From JBIOJM01 sp044450785 (GTDB taxonomy: Bacteria > Planctomycetota > Planctomycetia > Isosphaerales > Isosphaeraceae): 11,026 bases of DNA. The position numbers and the translations under genes were made by a program. The notes under the pieces were generated by a model. It was given only the letters and a program-made list of their open reading frames with translations. It was not told where the DNA came from and made no database searches. Below are positions 7,965-11,026 of this stretch, in pieces; position 1 is the stretch's first letter, and every line of letters starts with the position of its first letter. Where the stretch lies: positions 1 to 11,026 of the forward strand of contig JBIOJM010000341.1 of the NCBI GenBank assembly GCA_044450785.1. The letters are read 5' to 3'.

Positions 7965-8967
7965 CGTGACCCGGGTGATGCGCGAGTTCCTGCCCGCCCA
8001 CGATTTCGAGGCGATTCGGCAACCAGTGGAGGATTGGGTCGCACGTGGGCAGCCGCGCGACGCGATCAAGGATTACCACATTTCCCTGATTGCTTGGGCA
8101 GCTCAGGACCTCGAACGCGTCAAGCTCGGTCGGGACGAGCACCGGAGGAGGCACGTCGAAGAAGAGGCCTTGCGCGAAATGCTCGAAGCCGACGCGCTCG
8201 GACAGCGGCTGTTCTCATCGCCTGGCGGAGATCCTTGCGTCGTCGGACCTGGCCCATCTTCGCGGCGAGGCACGCGAAATTCGTCTTCTCCGGTGGTTGT
8301 CGAGGAGACCACCGGTCCAGCCTGGCTCGTGGAACGATTGGAGTCGACCGCGGCCGGATGCCGGTGGCTGCTCGAACGCTGGGCCAAGATTCGAGCCTGT
8401 TTCGAGCCGGGTCGACGCTGGATCAGTAAGCACAGCTTCTGGATGCTCAGGCTGATGGGAAGACATCCGCACGATGTGCTGGAAAGTTCTGAAGTCGTCG
8501 ATATCTTCCTGGCGAATCACGCGCTCGATCGCCGCGGCAGGAACCCGTTCATGGCACTTCGAGGTGAAGTGAGCCTTGACGAAGTGAATGACCTGGTGCG
8601 CCGGCTGGGACCGCGCGTGAAATCGACGCCCGATCGCAGCGATGCCGAACAGGGACGCCGAACGCTGATCGCGATTGTGGAGCGCGCGATTGCAGGCCTG
8701 ACGGCAAAAGCGGAAGAGCACGAGCAAAAGGTCGATGCCGACGAAGCTCGGAGGGCAGCCGGGCGCGCGTTCGATACTTCGCCCCAAGGACGGAGGCTTG
8801 AGCGACTCGAGCGGGATTGCAAGAGAAGCGTCAAACGAACGATTGTCACGTTTCAGAGGCTAGGGCCCTTGGGCGTGGGCGCCAACCGCGATGCAGCGGC
8901 CGGCGTGCAGGGACCGGGGCCTGCAAACCGGCACAGTCGCGCTATTCCATCCAAACGCGATCTTTGA
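7957..8967 (+). CDS. Planctomycete-type hypothetical protein with a probable out-of-frame block
   Basis: This is a 336-residue soluble, Arg/Glu-rich, mostly helical protein of unknown function. The central part (STAAGCRWLLERW at 130-142, then LEPG-like and MLRLMGRHPHDV segments) and the region around 268-300 (GRAFDTSPQGRRLERLERD) match my memory of a hypothetical family repeated in Isosphaeraceae genomes; no role is known to me. Residues 87-115 (8215-8301) are Pro/Ser/Gly-rich and unlike the flanks. The +1 frame over the same bases reads RLAEILASSDLAHLRGEAR, helical and in keeping with the rest, so two compensating indels are likely. The last 35 residues are low in structure. ATG 7957 has AGGAG 11 bases upstream inside the ATPase gene and overlaps its stop; an in-frame start at 7915 is less likely. 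Confidence 0.72.
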   Translation: MNDVTRVMREFLPAHDFEAIRQPVEDWVARGQPRDAIKDYHISLIAWAAQDLERVKLGRDEHRRRHVEEEALREMLEADALGQRLFSSPGGDPCVVGPGPSSRRGTRNSSSPVVVEETTGPAWLVERLESTAAGCRWLLERWAKIRACFEPGRRWISKHSFWMLRLMGRHPHDVLESSEVVDIFLANHALDRRGRNPFMALRGEVSLDEVNDLVRRLGPRVKSTPDRSDAEQGRRTLIAIVERAIAGLTAKAEEHEQKVDADEARRAAGRAFDTSPQGRRLERLERDCKRSVKRTIVTFQRLGPLGVGANRDAAAGVQGPGPANRHSRAIPSKRDL

Positions 8968-8972
8968 TCGCG
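8956..8972 (+). other. Perfect 7-bp stem-loop spanning a stop codon
   Basis: CGCGATC at 8956-8962 and GATCGCG at 8966-8972 are exact complements around TTT. The TGA stop of the upstream gene (8965-8967) lies inside the structure. No T-tract follows. It immediately precedes the minisatellite. Confidence 0.4.
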
Positions 8973-9012
8973 CGCGCGTCGGATCGCGGCTGGCCGGCTG
9001 GCTTCGATCGGC

Positions 9013-9057
9013 ATGACGCAGATGACGCAGATGACGCAGATGACGCAGATGACGCAG
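9013..9057. repeat. Five perfect tandem copies of a 9-bp unit
   Basis: ATGACGCAG is repeated exactly five times with no substitution. On the other strand it reads CTGCGTCAT. Confidence 0.97.
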
Positions 9058-9111
9058 TGACGATGATGGTGCGCAAGTCGGTTCGCGGCTGGGGGATTGG
9101 CTTCGATCGGT

Positions 9112-9146
9112 ATGACGCAATGACGCAGATGACGCAGATGACGCAG
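9112..9146. repeat. Second 9-bp tandem array, four copies with one 8-bp unit
   Basis: The first copy is ATGACGCA (one G short), followed by three perfect ATGACGCAG copies. It occupies the same place in unit B as the five-copy array does in unit A. Confidence 0.95.
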
Positions 9147-9170
9147 AAACGATGATGGTGCGCACGTCGG

Positions 9171-9617
9171 ATTCAGGGCAGAGGGCTCGGACTTGGGCCG
9201 CTGAAAGAGCAGGTGTGACGTTTTCCGATCGGATTCGTTAACAAGAAGGACAGGGATTGAAACGCCAGCCGTTTCCGTGGGAGCGGAGGATCTACACATC
9301 CCTAACCCATTCACAGCGAAGCGGTTCGGATCTCCCGGCAATGCCTGGGCTCGGCAGATCCCCGATCGCGAGGCAGAATGTTCGAGCTCGGACCGCGCCA
9401 CGTACCAGGGGCGCGTATGCGGCTGAAGTGCCTGTTGTTCCTTGCGGGAGGGGGACCAATCTGGGGCTCCAATGCCTGTCCTTTCGAGTCTGCCGCTTCA
9501 ACGCGGACGGTTTCCGGTGTTTATCAGGATTTTGGGTGCTTTATCGCCGTTTATCGCCGATTCTCTGCCACGGCAGACGTTGATACGTCGATGGAAGGTT
9601 TCCCCGGTGGTGGGCCG
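9171..9617. other. Gene-free region between the minisatellite and the minus-strand operon
   Basis: No convincing gene was seen; the open frames here have implausible composition. Visible elements are: a CRISPR-repeat-like end GGATTGAAAC at 9254-9263; a tandem duplication of TTTATCGCCG at 9540-9559 with a further TTTATC about 20 bases upstream; and the dyad TCTGCC-AC-GGCAGA at 9564-9577, about 40 bases beyond the operon's last stop. The dyad lacks a T-tract on either strand, so it is not a standard terminator. Confidence 0.6.
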
Positions 9618-9842
9618 TTACTTCCTGACGCCGACTCGCTTGTTTCGGCCTTTTCCTCGTCCCGGCGCTTCGAGGAAGCGCTGCAGGGAACGCAGGACCT
9701 CGCTCTCGCCGGCGGCGGCAGAGCCTTGGCGCTCGGGGCCGGCCATGCGTGCTTCCAGCCAGCGAATCGGGTCCTCACCGGTCGCGTTCAAAGCGCGTTG
9801 CAGTTCTTGACGGATGGTACTGAGCTTTTTCGAACCGATCAC
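9618..9842 (-). CDS. Small basic hypothetical protein, last gene of the HExxH operon
   Basis: This 74-residue protein begins with an amphipathic helix (KKLSTIRQELQRAL), then EDPIRWLEARM, a second helix (ESEVLRSLQRFLE) and a strongly basic tail (RGKGRNKRVGVRK, residues 62-74) that could bind nucleic acid or simply be disordered. No family was recognised. GTG 9842 is the start because it overlaps the TGA of the upstream gene by four bases (GTGA), the usual sign of coupled translation. The open frame further upstream is only a shadow of that gene. Being coupled to the HExxH protein, it is probably a partner or regulator of it; that is inference. Confidence 0.6.
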   Translation of the reverse strand: MIGSKKLSTIRQELQRALNATGEDPIRWLEARMAGPERQGSAAAGESEVLRSLQRFLEAPGRGKGRNKRVGVRK

Positions 9843-10252
9843 AAGAGTGCCTCCAACAGGTCCCACAGTTCTTGGAGCCGCCGAGTCGACACCTCGAGGG
9901 CCTCTCCATGGCTGAGCAATTCCACCGTGGCCTTGGCCACCAGGGCATCGCGATCCTCCTTGGCAGCACAATGCATAGCCCCCAGGAGCGATGCGAGGAT
10001 TTCTTCGCTCCCGGCGGAGATGCGCACCGTCGTGACTCGCCTGGCGATGCGCGGATGTCGAGCCAAGAGCTGATGGCCGCGCTCGTGAGCCAGAATCGCC
10101 TCGAGGGAAAAGTCCTCCGGGTCGGCGTCGCGCTCGAACGCCTCGGCATACACGGTGAGTAAATCGTCATCCGCCGTGCTGCCCCGGCCGTACTGCGCGC
10201 CGCCAGTCTGGCTGTAAACGTGGCGGTACTCGACACGTCCGACAAACCCCAA
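9839..10252 (-). CDS. Putative zinc metalloprotease-like protein (HExxH), ImmA/IrrE-like layout, N-terminus frameshifted
   Basis: Read from the TTG at 10252 this gives 137 residues. HERGH at 56-60 is an HExxH zinc motif in a helix (LEAILAHERGHQLL). SEEILASLLGA at 82-92, about 24 residues later, places E83 or E84 where ImmA/IrrE-type (M78) peptidases have the third ligand. Such proteins usually cut repressors or act in stress control, normally beside a helix-turn-helix partner, which is absent here. The frame stays coding-like upstream of the TTG (RHVARLARELGF) back to a stop at 10307-10309. One extra C in the CCCC run (10303-10306) would join it to a GTG at 10335 and give a 165-residue protein. 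The annotated start is therefore probably not the ancestral one. The stop overlaps the next gene by four bases. Peptidase activity is inferred from motif only. Confidence 0.65.
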   Translation of the reverse strand: MGFVGRVEYRHVYSQTGGAQYGRGSTADDDLLTVYAEAFERDADPEDFSLEAILAHERGHQLLARHPRIARRVTTVRISAGSEEILASLLGAMHCAAKEDRDALVAKATVELLSHGEALEVSTRRLQELWDLLEALL

Positions 10253-10346
10253 TTCGCGCGCGAGCCGCGCGACGTGGCGGCGGCGGGCACGCCGTTCCCG
10301 CAGGGGTCAGAGGCCGCGGTGAAACGATTGATCACGGCCCGGCAGA

Positions 10347-10679
10347 TCAAATCCGACGGTTGACTTGCGACAACTCCTGACCCGCTGCCCTCTTCTTCCC
10401 CGACAATGCCTCCGGCTCGATGAGACGCCCGTTCCTCCGGTCGGCGATCAAGCAGCCGGTCAGTTCTTGGAGCCGGAGGGCGAACGCCTCGCTCACGCCC
10501 ACCGGCCCGAGGCCGTGCCATGGCAGGACCATGTACCCATCCTTGCGTTCGGCCTTGATGCCCGGGAACTCGGCCAGCACGCGGCGGACCGTCGTCTCGT
10601 CGAGCGGCCGGGTCGCCACGGCCGCGCATTCACGGAGCGCTTCCGGGTCGAGGTGCCCCACCGTTAGGTAATGGATCAC
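10347..10679 (-). CDS. Hypothetical protein, second gene of the HExxH operon
   Basis: This is a 110-residue soluble protein without signal peptide or membrane segment. It has helical N-terminal parts (DPEALRECAAVA and ETTVRRVLAEFPG), then a more strand-like part (DGYMVLPWHGLGP) and a helix with strand end (AFALRLQELTGCLIADRRNGRLI). No catalytic motif or known family was recognised. GTG 10679 is preferred over the longer frame because GGGAG lies seven bases before it, and the upstream gene stops one base earlier (TGA 10683-10681). The longer N-terminal frame merely overlaps that gene. The next gene's probable original start (GTG 10335) is 11 bases after this stop, so all four genes look co-transcribed. 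Confidence 0.68.
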   Translation of the reverse strand: MIHYLTVGHLDPEALRECAAVATRPLDETTVRRVLAEFPGIKAERKDGYMVLPWHGLGPVGVSEAFALRLQELTGCLIADRRNGRLIEPEALSGKKRAAGQELSQVNRRI

Positions 10680-10680
10680 G

Positions 10681-10887
10681 TCACCGCTCCCGGGGTTTCC
10701 CCCTGATCGCCCGAAGAATATGGCGCGCCCCATCCGTGATCGGAAGCGTCGTGTCCGGGGCCATCGCCTCGGCAAGGTCGTGGTCGCCGGTCAGGCTCTC
10801 GGCGTCCTCGTGGGCGATGATGGCGTCGATCCTATCGCGGAGCCTCGATTTTGCCCAGACCTCCCTCACTTCGGGCCGGTTGGCCAT
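10681..10887 (-). CDS. Small hypothetical protein, first gene of the HExxH operon
   Basis: This is a 68-residue charged protein. A predicted helix (VREVWAKSRLRDRIDAIIAHEDAE) is followed by a turn-rich segment (MAPDTTLPITDGA) and a short basic helix (RHILRAIRGK). No family with known function was recognised. It carries HEDAE, not an HExxH motif. ATG 10887 has GGAG four bases upstream; the open frame continues to 11022 but that part lacks a site and overlaps the divergent gene. It heads the operon. Its ribosome binding site lies inside a dyad (10892-10903), a possible control point. Confidence 0.65.
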   Translation of the reverse strand: MANRPEVREVWAKSRLRDRIDAIIAHEDAESLTGDHDLAEAMAPDTTLPITDGARHILRAIRGKPRER

Positions 10888-10891
10888 TATA

Positions 10892-10903
10892 CTCCGCACG
10901 GAG
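10892..10903. promoter_or_regulatory. Dyad overlapping the operon's first ribosome binding site
   Basis: CTCCG-CA-CGGAG is a perfect inverted repeat; on the minus strand its downstream arm contains the GGAG of the 68-aa gene. It could be a repressor site, or in RNA a weak 4-bp stem hiding the ribosome binding site. It lies between two divergent genes. Confidence 0.3.
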
Positions 10904-11001
10904 GTGAATGAGGCATTTCCTCTTCTCGAGGATTTTGGTACATCTACGTCGAATTCGGCAAGGAGGTCACACCCTGGGGTTGCACCGCAAGGAGGCGGAC
11001 G

Positions 11002-11026
11002 ATGGCTTGGTTTCGTGTACAACTCA
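11002..11026 (+). CDS. Start of a gene cut by the window end, possibly an IS630-type helix-turn-helix protein
   Basis: AAGGAGG at 10989-10995 is a perfect ribosome binding site six bases before the ATG at 11002. The frame reads MAWFRVQL and runs off the window. I recall planctomycete helix-turn-helix proteins of the IS630 transposase type that begin with a similar MAWFRV sequence, so the gene may be one end of an insertion sequence. Eight residues cannot prove that. It diverges from the minus-strand operon, whose first ATG is 114 bases away, so the two promoters share this gap. Confidence 0.45.

Larger units (their letters stand above)
8978..9170. repeat. Composite minisatellite: two ~90-100 bp units, each holding 9-bp tandem repeats
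   Basis: Unit A (8978-9076) and unit B (9077-9165) share the same order: GTCGG, then GCGGCTGG, then TGGCTTCGATCGG, an array of ATGACGCAG, and a closing ACGATGATGGTGCGCA. The start of a third unit (GTCGGATTC) follows at 9166 and then diverges. The units differ mainly by the number of 9-base copies (five versus four) and a few substitutions. Both strands are open across the arrays (Asp-Asp-Ala plus, Val-Ile-Cys or Leu-Arg-His minus), which follows from a 9-base period and is not evidence of coding. Confidence 0.95.

Noticed and set aside
8817..9155. Plus-strand frame through the minisatellite (Asp-Asp-Ala repeats) and the opposite Val-Ile-Cys and Leu-Arg-His frames
   Set aside because: A 9-base tandem repeat keeps frames open by periodicity. 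There is no start site and no conserved flanking protein.
8978..9170. The 9-bp arrays as a CRISPR array
   Set aside because: The units are contiguous with no variable spacers, and the unit is far too short.
9378..10073. 231-codon plus-strand frame
   Set aside because: It lies opposite the operon genes carrying HERGH and the coupled start/stops, and its own translation has no fold or ribosome binding site.
10886..10891. TATAAT on the minus strand just before the 68-aa gene
   Set aside because: It overlaps the start codon, has no -35 hexamer at the right distance, and would give a transcript without the obvious ribosome binding site.

Overview
The window is high-GC bacterial DNA that looks planctomycetal, most likely Isosphaeraceae/Gemmataceae-like. 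This is an inference from: a secreted protein with a textbook PEP-CTERM tail; a multi-PAS hybrid histidine kinase; GTG/TTG starts; large non-coding gaps; and hypothetical proteins that I recall from planctomycete genomes. No rRNA, tRNA or complete insertion sequence was seen.

Left part (1-6161), ordinary chromosomal genes. A small VOC/glyoxalase-fold protein (247-609) lies behind a good sigma70-like promoter. A full-length MATE-family exporter (838-2301) follows on the same strand. Converging on it is a 784-residue membrane-anchored hybrid histidine kinase with two PAS domains and a C-terminal receiver (2344-4698, minus). A 668-bp gap without a gene (4699-5366) separates the kinase from a divergently transcribed PEP-CTERM exported protein (5367-6161).

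Middle part (6162-9617), accessory and apparently decaying DNA. It holds a fragment of a streptogramin-lyase-like (Vgb) beta-propeller (about 6287-6559), then a translationally coupled two-gene unit. The first gene is a P-loop ATPase resembling the helicase-like part of mobile-element primase/ATPase proteins; it appears to have lost an internal segment (6681-7964). The second is a planctomycete-type hypothetical protein with a block apparently read in the wrong frame (7957-8967). After these come a composite minisatellite built on a 9-bp unit (8978-9170), a lone sequence resembling the end of a CRISPR repeat (about 9234-9263), and a gene-free stretch.

Right part (9618-10887, minus), a compact four-gene operon with 1- to 11-base gaps or 4-base overlaps: a 68-aa protein, a 110-aa protein, an HExxH protein with an ImmA/IrrE-like layout, and a 74-aa basic protein. 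Gene 3 probably has a one-base deletion in a C run that separates its true N-terminus. The operon's function is unknown. It is the best candidate here for an undescribed system, though it could also be a decaying lineage-specific cassette.

At the right edge a plus-strand gene with a perfect ribosome binding site begins (11002) and is cut by the window end. Its first eight residues recall a planctomycete IS630-type helix-turn-helix protein, but that is a weak identification.
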